A DNA stretch of 64,000 bases. It comes from CAVRJC01 sp963721435 (GTDB lineage: Bacteria; Actinomycetota; Acidimicrobiia; IMCC26256; DASPTH01). The notes under the pieces were generated by a model, which saw only the letters and a program-made list of their open reading frames with translations, ran no database searches and was not told the DNA's origin. Position 1 is the first letter of the stretch; each line of letters starts with the position of its first letter. Of this stretch, positions 40,426 through 49,946 are shown one piece after another. The stretch lies in the NCBI GenBank assembly GCA_963721435.1, contig CAVRJC010000006.1:709116-773115 (forward strand), read 5' to 3'. Both the position numbers and the translations under genes were made by a program.

Positions 40426-41520
40426 GTGGTGGAGCCTGTGCACCCTGATTACGCCGGTCGGAATGTCTGCAATGTGGTCCCGGCGTTGTTGGGGCGGCGG
40501 CGGGTGGAGTGGCTCCCGGAGCCGGTCGCCGGTGCGAGCACGGTCGTCCTGCTCGTGCTCGACGGCCTCGGATGGGACGCGATCCGCTCCCACCCGAACG
40601 AGACGCCCGAGCTCAACGCGCTGGCCGGCGGCTCCATCACCACGGTCGTGCCGTCCACCACCCCGGTCGCGCTCACGTCGATCGCGACGGGGCTCCCGCC
40701 GTCGCGCCACGGCATCACTGGCTTTCGCATCCGTCTCGACGGCACCGTGCTCAACGCCATCCGGTGGCAGCAGGCCGACGGCAAGCGCCCGCCCGATGCC
40801 GAGCTGTTCCAGCGCCAAGAGGTGTTCGGCGGCCGCGCGGTACCGGTCGTCACGAAGCAGGAATTCCGCGGCAGCGGCCTCACCGGCGCGCACCTGCGCG
40901 GCACCGAGTTCCTCGGGTGGCAGACCACCGCGATCCTCGTCGAGCACGTGCGCGCGCAAGCCGGCGCCGGCGCGCCGTTCGTGTACGCGTACTACCCCGG
41001 TGTCGACGAGGTCGCGCACGCCTATGGGCTCGATGCGCCGTTCTATCCCGCGGAGCTGGCGGCGGCCGACCGTCTCGTCGGTGCGGTCCTCGACGCGCTC
41101 CCGGCGCACGCGACCTTGCTCGTCACCGCCGACCACGGTCAGGTGAACCTCGGCCCCGACAGCTGGATCGGGCTCGGCGCGCTCGACTCGATGGTCGCGG
41201 TGTACGCGGGAGACGCGCGCTTCCGCTACCTGCACGCGCGGAGCGGAGCGGCGGGGGAGTTGTACACCGCCGCCGACGAGCTCGTGGGTCGTGACGCGTG
41301 GGTGTTCACGCGTGAGCGCTTGTTCGACGAAGGCTGGATGGGGCCCGACCCGATCGGTCCGGCGCGCGCCCGCGTCGGCGACGTCGTCCTCGCGGCGAAG
41401 ACCCCGGTCGGCTTCGTCGACCCGACATTCCCTCGGGAAGCAGGTCTGCGTTCGGCCCACGGTTCGCTCACTCCGGCCGAGATGGAGGTCCCGCTCGTCG
41501 CCGGTCGCGGCCGCCGCTGA
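40426..41520 (+). CDS. Alkaline-phosphatase-superfamily phosphodiesterase/nucleotide pyrophosphatase
   Basis: 364 aa from GTG (a second GTG follows directly). The fold's metal sites are visible: VVLLVLDGLGWDAIRSH (first Asp), the nucleophile Thr region STTPVALTSIATGLPPSRHGITGF, YYPGVDEVAHAYGLDAPFY (Asp and His), and LLVTADHGQVNLG (Asp-His). These are the hallmarks of type I phosphodiesterase/nucleotide pyrophosphatase (PF01663). The substrate is unknown. A Ser/Thr nucleophile in the STT motif is consistent with a hydrolase. It is divergent from the Rrf2 gene. Confidence 0.87.
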   Translation: MVEPVHPDYAGRNVCNVVPALLGRRRVEWLPEPVAGASTVVLLVLDGLGWDAIRSHPNETPELNALAGGSITTVVPSTTPVALTSIATGLPPSRHGITGFRIRLDGTVLNAIRWQQADGKRPPDAELFQRQEVFGGRAVPVVTKQEFRGSGLTGAHLRGTEFLGWQTTAILVEHVRAQAGAGAPFVYAYYPGVDEVAHAYGLDAPFYPAELAAADRLVGAVLDALPAHATLLVTADHGQVNLGPDSWIGLGALDSMVAVYAGDARFRYLHARSGAAGELYTAADELVGRDAWVFTRERLFDEGWMGPDPIGPARARVGDVVLAAKTPVGFVDPTFPREAGLRSAHGSLTPAEMEVPLVAGRGRR

Positions 41521-41557
41521 GCAACCTGTGCAGCCCACTCCCGGCCGCGCTACTGTC

Positions 41558-41605
41558 GAATCACAGCAATGTGATTCTCCACAGGCCCCTCCACAGGCCT
41601 GTGGA
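41558..41605. promoter_or_regulatory. Paired palindromes upstream of dnaE
   Basis: GAATCACA-GCAA-TGTGATTC (41558-41577) is a perfect 8-bp inverted repeat, followed by TCCACAGG (41578-41585) and the perfect 16-bp palindrome TCCACAGGCCTGTGGA (41590-41605). The three TCCACA cores match the core of DnaA boxes. All lie within 70 bp of the likely dnaE start at 41628 and would overlap an early part of the transcript. Confidence 0.6.
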
Positions 41606-41627
41606 CGAGCGGAGGCCTGCCCGGGCG

Positions 41628-44600
41628 TTGGCGAAGTCGTTCACCCATCTCCATCTGCACACCGAGTACTCGATGCTCGACGGTGCCGCCCGGATCAACG
41701 ACGTCGTCGCCACCGCGGCTGCCGACGGCCAACCGGCGGTCGGCATCACCGACCACGGCAACATGTACGGCGTCCTCGACTTCTACCGTGCCGCGCGTGC
41801 GCACGACCTCACGCCGGTGATCGGCACCGAGGCGTACATGGTCACCACGAGCCGTCACGACCGCCCGCGACGTGACGAGCACGAGATCTTCCACCTCACG
41901 CTGCTCGCCGAGTCGACCGCCGGCTACAAGAACCTCATCAAGGTCGCGTCGAAGGCCTACATCGACGGCTTCTTCACGAAGCCGCGCATGGACTTCGAGC
42001 TGCTCGAGCAGTACGGCGAAGGGCTGATCGGCACGAGCGGCTGCCTCGGCGGCGCGGTGAGCCAGGCGCTCCTCAAGGGCGACGGCAAGTACGCGCGTGA
42101 GCTCGTCGAGCGGTTCCAGTCGATCTTCGGGCGCGACTCGTTCTTCATCGAGCTGCAGGACCACGGGCTCGTCGAGCAGCAGCAGGTGAACCCGCAGTTG
42201 GTGCGGATCGCGCGACGAGATGCGCGCGCCGTTGCTCGCGACCAACGACAGCCACTACGTGCACCGCCACGACGCCGAAGCGCACGACGCGCTGCTCTGT
42301 GTGCAGACCGGCGCGATGCGCGACGACCCGAAGCGGTTCAAGTTCGACGCCGACGAGTTCTACTTGAAGACCGCGCAGGAGATGCGCGACCTCTTCAGCG
42401 ATTACCCCGAGGCCTGCGACAACACGCTGCTGATCGCGGAGCGCGCCAACGTCGAGATCGAGTTCGGCGACGCGTTGCTGCCCACGTTCCCGGTGCCGGA
42501 GGGCCACGACGAAGACTCCTACCTGCGCGAGCTCACGATGGAAGGCGCGCGCGAGCGCTATGGCGTCACGCCGGCCGCGCACGTCATCGAGCGCATCGAG
42601 TTCGAGCTCGGCGTCATCAAGACGATGGGGTTCTCCGCCTACTTCCTCATCGTCTGGGACCTCTACCGCTACGCGCGCACGCGCGGGATCCGCGTCGGCC
42701 CCGGCCGTGGGAGCGCGGCGGGCTCGTGCGTCGCGTACTGCCTGCGCATCGCGGGCATCGACCCCATCAAGTACGACCTGCTGTTCGAGCGCTTCCTGAA
42801 CCCGGGCCGCAAGTCGATGCCCGACATCGACATGGACTTCGACTCCCGCTACCGCGGCGAGATGATCAAGTACGCGTCCGACCGCTACGGCGCCGACCAC
42901 GTCGCGCAGATCATCACGTTCTCCACCATCAAGGCCCGGGCCGCGGTGCGCGACTCCGCGCGTGTGCTCGGGTACCCGTACGCGGTCGGCGACAGGATCG
43001 CCAAGCTGATGCCGCCGCTGGTGATGGGCCGCGACACTCCGCTGCGCGCGTGCCTCGAGCCGCTCGACAACTACGCCGACGGCTACAAGATGGCGGCCGA
43101 TCTCCGCGCCCTCTACGACGCCGACCCGGACGCCAAGCGCGTGATCGACGTCGCGCGCGGCCTCGAAGGGCTGCGCCGTCAGGACGGCATCCACGCCGCG
43201 GCGGTGGTGATCACGCGCGAGCCGCTCACCGAGTACCTCCCGATCCAGCGCAAGCCCGACGGCGGCAAGGTCGAAGACGCCCCGATCGTCACGCAGTACG
43301 AGATGCACGGCGTGGAGGAGCTCGGGCTCCTCAAGATGGACTTCCTCGGCCTGCGCAACCTCGACGTGCTCGAGATCACCCTCGATCTCGTCGAAGGCTC
43401 GCAGGGTCACCGCCCCGACATCGACCGCGTGCCGCTCGACGATGCCAAGACGTTCGCGATGCTCCAGCGCGGCGACACCATCGGCGTGTTCCAGCTCGAA
43501 GGTGGGCCGATGCGCGCGCTGCTGCGCTCGCTGCGGCCGACGGTCTTCGAGGACGTCGCCGCACTGGTCGCGCTGTACCGGCCGGGGCCGATGGCCACCA
43601 ACATGCACACCGACTACGCCGACCGCAAGAACGGTCGCAAGCCGGTGACCTACTACCACCCCGACGTCGAAGACGTGCTCGCGCCCACCTACGGCCTGAT
43701 GATCTACCAGGAGCAGCTCATGCGGTGCGCCCAGCGCCTCGCGGGCTACTCGCTGGAGCAGGCCGACAACCTCCGCAAGGCCGCGGCCAAGAAGCAGCGC
43801 GAGATGATGGCCAAGGAGCGATCGGCGTTCGTGGAGGGCTGCGTCGCCCAGGGCCACACCGAAGCGTTCGCGGGCGGGATGTTCGACGTCATCGAGCCGT
43901 TCGCCGACTACTCGTTCCCGAAGGCCCACGCCACCGGGTACGGCCTCATCACGTACCAGACCGCCTACCTCAAGGCGAACTACCCGGTCGAGTACCTCGC
44001 GGCGTTGCTCACCAGCGTCAAGACCAACAAAGACCAGACCGCCATCTTCCTCAACGAGTGCCGCACGATGGGCGTGCCCGTCCTCGTGCCGGACGTCAAC
44101 GTGTCGGTCTCCGACTTCTCGGTGCACGACGGCGAGATCAGCTTCGGGCTCTCCGCGATTCGCAACGTCGGCGAAGGTGTCGTCGCCCACATCGTCGCCG
44201 CGCGCGACGAGGGCGGACCGTTCGTCGACTTCTACGACTTCTGCGACCGCGTCGATCCGTCGGTACTGAACAAGCGCACCATCGATTCGTTGATCAAAGG
44301 TGGTGGCTTCGACTCGCTCGGGCATCCGCGGCAGGGCCTCGTCTTCGCCTACGAGCCGATCCTCGACGCGGTGCTCGACCGTCGGCGCAACGAGGCCGAG
44401 GGCCAGTTCGATCTCTTCTCCTCGCTCGGCGAGGCCGCGCCCGCGGTGTCCGGCAACCGGATCGAGATCCCCGACACCGAGTTCCCCAAGGCGCAGCGCC
44501 TCGCGTTCGAGAAGGAGATGCTCGGCCTCTACGTGAGCGAGCACCCGCTGCTCGGCGCGGAGCGCTCGTTGCGCCGCTACGTCGAGTGCACGCTCGCCGA

Positions 44601-45108
44601 GTTCCGTGACGGCCGCGAGGGCGACATGCGCGTCGTCGGGGGCATCGTCACCGCGCTGAACAAGAAATTCACGAAGCGCGGCGACGCAATGGCCACGTTC
44701 GTGCTCGAAGACCTCGGTGCCGCGCTCGAGGTCATGGTGTTCCCGAAGACGATGGCGCAGTTCGGTCACCTGCTCGCCGACGACGTCATCATCACGGTGA
44801 AGGGCCGCCTCGACCAGCGCGAGGAGTCGCCGAAGATCATGGCGCTGGAGATCACCCGGCCCGAGCTCGTGCTCGACTCCGGGCCGCCGGTGCGGGTGAA
44901 GATGAAGCTCACCGCGCTGTCCGACGCCAAGGTCAACCGCCTCAAGGACATCCTCTCCGAGCACCCCGGCGACAGCCCCGTGTTCGTGCACCTGGAGAGC
45001 CCCGAGAAGACCACGGTCCTGCGGCTCGGCGACGACCACCTCGTCGAAGCCGGCAACGGCCTCTACGCCGAGCTGCGCGTCCTCCTCGGCGCCGACTGCA
45101 TCGCCTGA
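41628..45108 (+). CDS. dnaE: DNA polymerase III alpha subunit DnaE, with one frameshift
   Basis: About 1160 aa once repaired. A TTG at 41628 gives MAKSFTHLHLHTEYSMLDGAARIND, the standard PHP-domain start, preceded by GCGGAGG; GTG 41601 is an alternative. At about 42213 one extra C puts the reading frame out: NPQLVRIA then DEMRAPLLATNDSHYV. The polymerase core contains PDIDMDFDSRYRGEM (catalytic Asp residues), FSTIKARAAVRDSARVLGYP and GLLKMDFLGLRNLDVL; the C-terminal OB fold reads VVGGIVTALNKKFTKRGDAMATFVLED. It is the replicative polymerase. As it is essential, the shift is most likely a consensus error. Confidence 0.93.
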
Positions 45109-45131
45109 TACCGACCACCCCCCTTTGCGAC

Positions 45132-45175
45132 CATCCGTCGTTCAAGGCCTCCATACGCGCCATGATCGACGGATG
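45132..45175. promoter_or_regulatory. Inverted repeat between dnaE and npdG
   Basis: CATCCGTCG (45132-45140) is mirrored by CGACGGATG (45167-45175), a perfect 9-bp stem with a 26-nt loop. It could be the dnaE terminator stem or an operator for the reductase gene that starts 79 bp downstream. Confidence 0.45.
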
Positions 45176-45253
45176 CTCAGCGCGGAGTGCGCGTCGAGAG
45201 ACGCTGCGGTACACGGATAGGGCGGGGGCGGGGGCGTGTGCGAAGCTCTGGGG

Positions 45254-45937
45254 ATGCGTATTGGTGTGTTGGGGGGGACGGGGCCCGCAGGGCAGGGGAT
45301 CGCGCTGCGGCTGGCCGACGCGGGGTACGACGTCGTGCTCGGGTCGCGTGACGCGGCCCGGTCGGCGGGCATCGCGGCAGATCTCCGGGCGAAATGGGGT
45401 GCCCGGGTCGCCACCCTCTCGGGCGGCACGAACGCCGACGCCGCGGGCGCCGAGCTGGTCGTGCTCGCCACGGCGTGGGACGCGGCCGTCGAGACCGCGG
45501 CGGCCTACAGCGTCGACCTTGCCGGGAAGACGCTCATCGCGATGGCGAACGGGCTCGAGAAGGGCCCGCGGGAGATGCGCCCGGTGATCCCGGCCGAGGG
45601 CTCGGTCTCGGCCGCGGTCCAGAAGGCGGCGCCGGAAGCCCGCGTCGTCGCCGCGTTCCATCTCATCCCCGCGTCCGAGCTCGGCGACCTCGGGCACACA
45701 CTCCACACCGACGTCCTCGTCGCCGCCGACGACGACGCGGCCCGCACCACGGTGATGGATCTCATCGACGCGATGCCCGGGCTCCGCGCGTTCGACGCCG
45801 GCTCACTCGCCAACGCCATGGGAATCGAGGCGTTGACGGCTGCGCTCATCACCATCAACATCCGGCACAAGGGGCAGGCGAGCGTGCACCTCTCGGGCGT
45901 CGAGCCCCGCGCGCCGAAGCCCGAGCGCGCCCCGTGA
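45254..45937 (+). CDS. npdG: F420-dependent NADP reductase (NpdG/Fno)
   Basis: 227 aa from the ATG at 45254. The Rossmann loop RIGVLGGTGPAGQGIALRLADAG and GSRD (residues 1-40) bind NADP; later IAMANGLEKGPREMRPVI and VVAAFHLIPASELGDLG are characteristic. It transfers hydride between cofactor F420 and NADP, implying that the organism makes F420. The stop overlaps the GTG start of the next gene (GTGA). Confidence 0.9.
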   Translation: MRIGVLGGTGPAGQGIALRLADAGYDVVLGSRDAARSAGIAADLRAKWGARVATLSGGTNADAAGAELVVLATAWDAAVETAAAYSVDLAGKTLIAMANGLEKGPREMRPVIPAEGSVSAAVQKAAPEARVVAAFHLIPASELGDLGHTLHTDVLVAADDDAARTTVMDLIDAMPGLRAFDAGSLANAMGIEALTAALITINIRHKGQASVHLSGVEPRAPKPERAP

Positions 45938-47109
45938 CCATCCGGCTCTTCGACACCGCGCAACGTGCGGTCGTCCCGTTCGAGCCCGGGCCGGTCGTGC
46001 GCATGTACGTGTGCGGCATCACGCCGTACGACTCCACCCACCTCGGTCACGCGGCGACCTATCTCACCTACGACCTCCTCATCCGCCGACTCGAGGAGCT
46101 CGGCCACGAGGTCCGCATGGTGCGTAACGTCACCGACGTCGACGACTCCATCCTGCCCAAGGCGCGCGAGCTCGGTGTTCCGTACCTCGAGCTCGCCGAG
46201 GCCGAGTTGGCGCGCTTCCGCTCCGACATGGAGGCCCTCGGCATGCGGCCCGCGGTCGCGGAGCCGCGGGCGACCGAGGCGATCGACGGCATGATCGAGA
46301 TGATCGGCAAGCTCCTCGACAAAGGTCACGCGTACCTCACGCACGGCACCGTGTACTTCGACGTGTCGTCGTTCCCGCGCTTCGGCGAGCTCTCGCACTA
46401 CCCGCGCGAGCACATGGTGCGCCTCGCCCGCGCCCGTGGCGGCAACCCCGACGACCCCCACCGGCGCGACCCGCTCGACTTCATCCTCTGGCAGCCGTCC
46501 CTGCCCGACGAGCCCGCGTGGCGCGCGCCGTTCGGCGTCGGTCGCCCGGGTTGGCACATCGAGTGCTCGGTGATGGCGATGGCCGAGCTCGGCCCCACCG
46601 TCGACCTCCACGGCGGCGGCACCGACCTCATCTTCCCGCATCACGAGTGTGAAGTCGCGCAGAGCGAGAGCCTCACCGGCCGGCCCTTCGCCCGCCACTG
46701 GGTGCACTCGGCGATGGTCAGCTACGAGGGCGAGAAGATGTCGAAGTCGCTCGGCAACCTCGTGTTCGTCAGCGACCTCCTGAAGACGGCCGACCCGCGC
46801 GCGATCCGTCTCGCGCTCATGCGCCACCACTACCGCGACGGGTTCGAGTGGCACGACACGGACCTCGAAGAGGGCACCGCGCTCTTGCACCGGCTCCTCG
46901 CCGCCGCGGAGTCGCCCGATGGTGCCGACCCCGCACCGTTCGCGGCTCGGGTGCGCGCCGCGATCGACGACGATCTCGACGCCCCCAAAGCCCTCGAGGC
47001 GCTCGACGACCTCGCGAGCGCCGTGCTGTCGGGCGGCACCGACACCACTGCGCCCGCGGTGCTGTGTGAGCTCGCGGCGCTGCTCGGCATCGACCTCACG
47101 CGCTCCTGA
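45934..47109 (+). CDS. mshC: MshC-type cysteine ligase (mycothiol biosynthesis; CysS homologue)
   Basis: 391 aa from GTG. It has the cysteinyl-adenylate fold: MYVCGITPYDSTHLGHAATYLTYDLL (zinc Cys and HIGH-like), LHGGGTDLIFPHHECEVAQSE, and KMSKSLGNLV. The CGITPYDSTHLGHAATYL wording and the short length (about 390 aa, against about 470 for CysS) are those of MshC, which ligates cysteine to glucosaminyl-inositol in mycothiol synthesis. A true CysS is not in this window, so the alternative, that it serves tRNA-Cys, is not excluded. It is followed by a tandem repeat block. Confidence 0.83.
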   Translation: MTIRLFDTAQRAVVPFEPGPVVRMYVCGITPYDSTHLGHAATYLTYDLLIRRLEELGHEVRMVRNVTDVDDSILPKARELGVPYLELAEAELARFRSDMEALGMRPAVAEPRATEAIDGMIEMIGKLLDKGHAYLTHGTVYFDVSSFPRFGELSHYPREHMVRLARARGGNPDDPHRRDPLDFILWQPSLPDEPAWRAPFGVGRPGWHIECSVMAMAELGPTVDLHGGGTDLIFPHHECEVAQSESLTGRPFARHWVHSAMVSYEGEKMSKSLGNLVFVSDLLKTADPRAIRLALMRHHYRDGFEWHDTDLEEGTALLHRLLAAAESPDGADPAPFAARVRAAIDDDLDAPKALEALDDLASAVLSGGTDTTAPAVLCELAALLGIDLTRS

Positions 47110-47376
47110 CCCTGGGTCGCTCACGGCTCGCGGGCGTTGTCGAACGGGGAGCGGTTCTGCTCGCCGTTCGCTCCTGACCCTGGGTCGCTCACGGTTCGTG
47201 GGCGTTGTCGAACGGGGAGCGGTTCTGCTCGCCGTTCGCTCCTGACCCGGGTCGCTCACGGTTCGCGGGCGTTGTCGAACGGGGAGCGGTTCTGCTCGCC
47301 GTTCGCTCCTGACCCTGGGTCGCTCACGGCTCGCGGGCGTTGTCGAACGGGGAGCGGTTCTGCTCGCCGTTCGCTC
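47101..47376. repeat. Four tandem copies of a 67-68-bp unit between mshC and thrS
   Basis: Copies start (CGCTCC) at 47101, 47169, 47237 and 47304, the block ending at about 47376; the third copy is one base shorter. Each unit holds a hairpin: GAACGGGGAGC pairs with GCTCGCCGTTC over 10 of 11 positions around a 6-nt loop. The mshC stop lies in the first copy. The stems could act as serial terminators or as RNA-stability elements. No spacers occur between copies, so it is not CRISPR. Confidence 0.93.
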
Positions 47377-47424
47377 GAAACCCGCCCGGGCGCCGCGAAG
47401 GCCGCTGGTATCGTCGGCCCACCC

Positions 47425-49425
47425 ATGGCATCCCCCGACGCGATCACGATCACGCTTCCCGACGGCAGCACACGCGAGCACGAGCGGGGCGTCACCGCCG
47501 CCGACATCGCGGGCTCCATCGGCCGCGGGCTGGCCAAGGCTGCGCTCGCGGCGAAGGTCGACGGTGAGTGGGTCGACCTCGATCGCCCCATCGACCACGA
47601 TGCCGCGGTCGCGATCGTCACGCCCGACTCGCCCGACGGCCGCGAGGTGCTCCGGCACTCGACGGCGCACGTGATGGCCCAGGCCGTCACCGATCTCTTC
47701 CCCGGCGCGAAGTACGCGATCGGCCCCGCGATCGAAGACGGCTTCTACTACGACTTCGAGCTCCCCGACGGCCGGCACTTCTCCGACGACGACCTCGGCC
47801 GCATCGAGGCCCGCATGCGCGAGATCGTCGCTGCCGACGAGCCGTATGTGCGCGAGGAGCTCGGGCGTGAGGCCGCGATCAAGACCTTCGTCGACCAGCC
47901 CTACAAGATCGAGATCATCGAGAAGGTCGATCCCGCCGACGCCGCCGAGATCGGCGAGGGCACCACGATCTCCGTCTACCGCAACCCGCGGCCCGACGGC
48001 GGCGAGTTCGTCGACCTCTGCCGCGGCCCGCACGTGCCGTCCACCAAGCGGCTCGGCGCGTTCAAGCTCACCAAGGTCGCGGGCGCGTACTGGCGCGGCG
48101 ACGAGAAGCGCCCGATGCTCCAGCGCATCTACGGCACCGCGTGGGAGTCGAAGGCCGCGCTCGAGGAGCACCTGCACCGGCTCGAGGAAGCCGAGAAGCG
48201 CGACCACCGCAAGCTCGGGCTCGAGCTCGACCTCTACTCGTTCCCCGAGGAGATCGGCTCGGGCCTCGCGGTGTGGCACCCCAAGGGCGCGCTCGTGCGC
48301 AAGCTCATGGAGGACTACTCGCGCGCGCGGCACGAGGCCGCCGACTACTCGTTCGTGAACTCGCCGCACATCACGAAGGAGAACCTCTTCCAGACCTCGG
48401 GCCACCTCGACTGGTTCGCCGATGGGATGTTCCCGCCGATGCACGTCGACGAGGGGGCAGGCGGTGAGGGCACCACGTACTACCTGAAGCCGATGAACTG
48501 CCCGTTCCACATCCTGATCTTCAAGAGCCGGATGCGGTCATACCGCGAGCTGCCCCTGCGCTTCTTCGAGTTCGGCACCGTGTACCGCTACGAGAAGTCG
48601 GGCGTGGTGCACGGCCTCACCCGTGTGCGCGGCATGACCCAGGACGACGCGCACATCTTCTGCACCAAGGAGCAGATGGGCGCCGAGCTGGAGTCGCTGC
48701 TCACCTTCGTGCTCGACCTGCTCCGCGACTACGGCCTCACCGACTTCTACCTCGAGCTGTCGACGCGCCCCGAGCGCAAGGCCGTCGGCACCGACGCCGA
48801 GTGGGAAGAAGCCACGGAAGCGCTGCGAGTGGCGGCGGGGAAGATGGGCCTCGATCTCGTGATGGACGAAGGCGGCGGCGCGTTCTACGGCCCCAAGGTC
48901 TCGGTGCAGGCGCGTGACGCGATCGGCCGCACGTGGCAGGTGTCGACGATCCAGGTCGACTTCCAGATGCCGCAACGCTTCGAGATGGAGTACGTCGGCG
49001 CCGACAACGAGCGCCACCAGCCGATCATGATCCACCGCGCGCTGTTCGGTTCGATCGAGCGGTTTTTTGCGATCCTCGTCGAGCACTACGCGGGTGCGTT
49101 CCCGGCGTGGCTCGCTCCGGTGCAGGTCACGGTGCTGCCGGTCGCCGACCGTCACGACGAGTACGCGCAGCAACTCGTCGATCGCCTGCGCGGCCGCGGG
49201 TTCCGCGCCGACCTTGTCGACGCGCACTCCGACTCGCTCGGCGCGCGCGTCCGGCGCGCGAAGGTCGAGAAGGTGCCGTACGTGCTGGTCGTCGGCGATG
49301 ACGACGTCGAGCACGGCACCGTCGGCGTGAACGCGCGCGGTAGCGACCAGCCGGAGCGCGGCGTCAACGTCGACGCGTTCGCGGCGCGGCTGGCGGCCGA
49401 GGTCGACGCCCGCCTCAACGCGTGA
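47425..49425 (+). CDS. thrS: Threonyl-tRNA synthetase
   Basis: 666 aa from the ATG at 47425; longer in-frame readings run through the repeat and are rejected. Domains: TGS (residues 1-65), the editing HxxxH (HSTAHVMAQAV, about residue 75), class II motifs with MNCPFHILIFKS, DFQMPQRFEMEYVG and HRALFGSIERFFAILVEHYAG, and the C-terminal anticodon domain with APVQVTVLPVADRHDEYAQQLVDRL. It charges tRNA-Thr. Normal family length. Confidence 0.97.
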   Translation: MASPDAITITLPDGSTREHERGVTAADIAGSIGRGLAKAALAAKVDGEWVDLDRPIDHDAAVAIVTPDSPDGREVLRHSTAHVMAQAVTDLFPGAKYAIGPAIEDGFYYDFELPDGRHFSDDDLGRIEARMREIVAADEPYVREELGREAAIKTFVDQPYKIEIIEKVDPADAAEIGEGTTISVYRNPRPDGGEFVDLCRGPHVPSTKRLGAFKLTKVAGAYWRGDEKRPMLQRIYGTAWESKAALEEHLHRLEEAEKRDHRKLGLELDLYSFPEEIGSGLAVWHPKGALVRKLMEDYSRARHEAADYSFVNSPHITKENLFQTSGHLDWFADGMFPPMHVDEGAGGEGTTYYLKPMNCPFHILIFKSRMRSYRELPLRFFEFGTVYRYEKSGVVHGLTRVRGMTQDDAHIFCTKEQMGAELESLLTFVLDLLRDYGLTDFYLELSTRPERKAVGTDAEWEEATEALRVAAGKMGLDLVMDEGGGAFYGPKVSVQARDAIGRTWQVSTIQVDFQMPQRFEMEYVGADNERHQPIMIHRALFGSIERFFAILVEHYAGAFPAWLAPVQVTVLPVADRHDEYAQQLVDRLRGRGFRADLVDAHSDSLGARVRRAKVEKVPYVLVVGDDDVEHGTVGVNARGSDQPERGVNVDAFAARLAAEVDARLNA

Positions 49426-49435
49426 GCCCGCGCGA

Positions 49436-49936
49436 ATGACCCTCGACCGGCTCTGGGCGGGCTGGCGCGCGACGTACATCAACGAGATCGCGACGCAGCG
49501 CGCACCCGACGACGACGACTGCCTGTTCGAACGGCTGGCAACGGCGGATCCGGCGGAGGCACTGGTGCTCGCGCGCAACGACCGCGTGTTCGCGGTGATG
49601 AACGCCTACCCGTACACATCGGGGCATCTCATGGTCGCCCCGTTGCGTCACGAGGCGACCCTCGCCGCGCTCACGCGTGACGACGCCGCCGCGGTCATGG
49701 CCCTCACCCAGGACGCCACCGCCGCGCTCCAGGCGGCGTACTCGCCGGAAGGGATCAACGTCGGCGTCAACATCGGGCGGGCCGCCGGGGCGGGGATCCC
49801 GGGCCACGTCCACGTGCACGTGCTGCCGCGGTGGAACGGCGACACCAACTTCATGACCAGCGTGGCCGAGGCGAGGGTGCTGCCCGAGCCGCTGGCCACG
49901 AGCTACGAGAAGCTCCGCGCCGCCTGGCCCGCGTAG
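49436..49936 (+). CDS. HIT-family nucleotide hydrolase/transferase
   Basis: 166 aa, 10 bp after thrS. A long first helix (DRLWAGWRATYINEIATQR) and the HIT core: DRVFAVMNAYPYTSGHLMVAPLRHEATL and GINVGVNIGRAAGAGIPGHVHVHVLPRWNGDTNF with the catalytic H-V-H-V-H. Similar actinobacterial proteins act as diadenosine-tetraphosphate phosphorylases or hydrolases; which applies is not decided by sequence. A second, truncated HIT protein lies 1 kb downstream. Confidence 0.9.
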   Translation: MTLDRLWAGWRATYINEIATQRAPDDDDCLFERLATADPAEALVLARNDRVFAVMNAYPYTSGHLMVAPLRHEATLAALTRDDAAAVMALTQDATAALQAAYSPEGINVGVNIGRAAGAGIPGHVHVHVLPRWNGDTNFMTSVAEARVLPEPLATSYEKLRAAWPA

Positions 49937-49946
49937 CCTGCCCACC

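Noticed and set aside
41558..41605. Chromosomal replication origin
   Set aside because: Only three TCCACA cores, no AT-rich unwinding region and no dnaA/dnaN nearby.
42145..45039. 964-codon open frame antisense to dnaE
   Set aside because: It is a shadow of the dnaE codon usage with no recognisable fold, whereas dnaE has all polymerase motifs.
47101..47376. CRISPR array
   Set aside because: The copies are directly adjacent with no spacers, and no cas gene is present in the window.
45505..48510. 1001-codon open frame antisense to npdG, mshC and thrS
   Set aside because: It crosses three real genes and the tandem repeat block, with low-complexity composition only.
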